From NCBI GenBank assembly GCA_014879345.1, contig JACSSI010000348.1, forward strand, positions 1 through 5,893: 5,893 nt of DNA, given 5' to 3'. Shown piece by piece: positions 5,480-5,893 of the stretch. Positions within the stretch are counted from its first letter, which is position 1; the number at the start of each line of letters is the position of its first letter. The notes below the pieces were generated by a model that did not search any database, had not been told where the DNA came from, and saw nothing but the letters and a program-made list of their open reading frames with translations. This DNA comes from Anaerolineae bacterium (GTDB lineage: Bacteria > Chloroflexota > Anaerolineae > Promineifilales > Promineifilaceae). Made by a program: the position numbers and the translations under genes.

Positions 5480-5893
5480 TTAACCCGCGACACCCGCCGC
5501 CACAGCATTTAAGGCATGATGTGCGTGCAAATCAGTCTCCGCCTCAATGTGTGCTGGCTTCAAGTCAAAAATAACCTTCTTCACCGTACCCGTGAAGGCG
5601 TAGGGCGCTTTTTCCTCGTAATTGAGATCAACCACACCCCCGTTGTCACGGCCAATGTCCATACCTGCATAAGAGGTGAAAGCAACCGGCACTGTTTGGT
5701 CGAGCCGCCCTTCGCCAATCTGTTTCTCATTGGCCCAAAGCGTTACCTTACCGCCAGAACCTGGCTTCGGTTCATCACTCTCAAACAGCATCTTGACGGT
5801 TACGTCGCCCGTCGGAATGGGTTCGGTAGACACCTGGCGGTAAAACTCAACGCCCAGAAGCGAGTAGGTGTGATGCAGCAACCCCTTCTCATC
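5480..5893 (-). CDS. C-terminal part of an arylsulfatase-family protein (partial; 5' end off window)
   Basis: Only the last 137 residues are present. The frame stays open to the right edge (reading DEKG before the first leucines), so the apparent TTG start near 5881 is not the gene start. The sequence matches, from memory of the family, the beta-rich C-terminal region of long bacterial arylsulfatases (often 750-800 residues): LLHHTYSLLGVEFY, then IPTGDVTVKMLFE, GSGGKVTLWANEKQIGEGRL, VPVAFTSYAGMDIGRDNGG and YAFTGTVKKVIFDLKP. The catalytic site, with the C/S-x-P-x-R formylglycine motif, would be outside the window, so activity cannot be judged. The last 20 or so residues after DLKP (rich in His and Ala, ending NAVAAGVAG) look like a non-conserved tail. 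The enzyme would hydrolyse sulfate esters. A hairpin at 5416-5455 follows the stop. Confidence 0.8.
   Translation of the reverse strand, partial: DEKGLLHHTYSLLGVEFYRQVSTEPIPTGDVTVKMLFESDEPKPGSGGKVTLWANEKQIGEGRLDQTVPVAFTSYAGMDIGRDNGGVVDLNYEEKAPYAFTGTVKKVIFDLKPAHIEAETDLHAHHALNAVAAGVAG

Overview
The window looks like chromosomal DNA from a bacterium of the Chloroflexota, probably Anaerolineae-like. This is inferred from gene content, not from a marker gene. The clues are a long MalT-like (STAND ATPase plus LuxR helix-turn-helix) regulator, a class very abundant in that group; a short META-domain lipoprotein; DUF1269 proteins; a large-sulfatase C-terminus; intermediate GC; and gene spacers filled with perfect inverted repeats. 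There is no rRNA, tRNA, CRISPR array or transposase gene.

All five protein genes are on the minus strand. In transcription order (right to left) they are: (1) the C-terminal 137 residues of an arylsulfatase, running off the right edge (5893-5480); (2) a complete 898-residue MalT-like regulator (5211-2515) with a good sigma-70-type promoter at 5316-5343; (3) a short DUF1269 protein (2147-1656); (4) a META-domain lipoprotein (1522-1028); and (5) a longer DUF1269 protein (839-27) whose acidic C-terminal third is built from seven 12-residue repeats. Genes 3 and 4 have no visible terminator or promoter between them and may be co-transcribed. Genes 3 and 5 are paralogues flanking the lipoprotein, so genes 3-5 look like a small envelope or stress-related cluster; that function is inferred. 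Nothing links the regulator to its neighbours except position.

Three of the four spacers hold a different perfect inverted repeat: a 107-bp MITE-like element with 13-bp terminal inverted repeats and two inner 8-bp hairpins (910-1016); a 13-bp-stem hairpin inside a weak 87-bp inverted-repeat frame (2427-2513); and a 15-bp-stem hairpin (5416-5455). None is followed by a U-tract, so they are better read as dispersed repeats that may also end transcription. The palindrome AACGGCCGTT occurs three times, always inside coding sequence, in the same codon phase and encoding Thr-Ala-Val. It may be a highly iterated palindrome of this genome.

The most interesting items are the exact 12-residue repeat tail, the MITE-like element next to a candidate promoter, and the in-phase palindrome. 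No wholly new multi-gene system can be demonstrated from this window.
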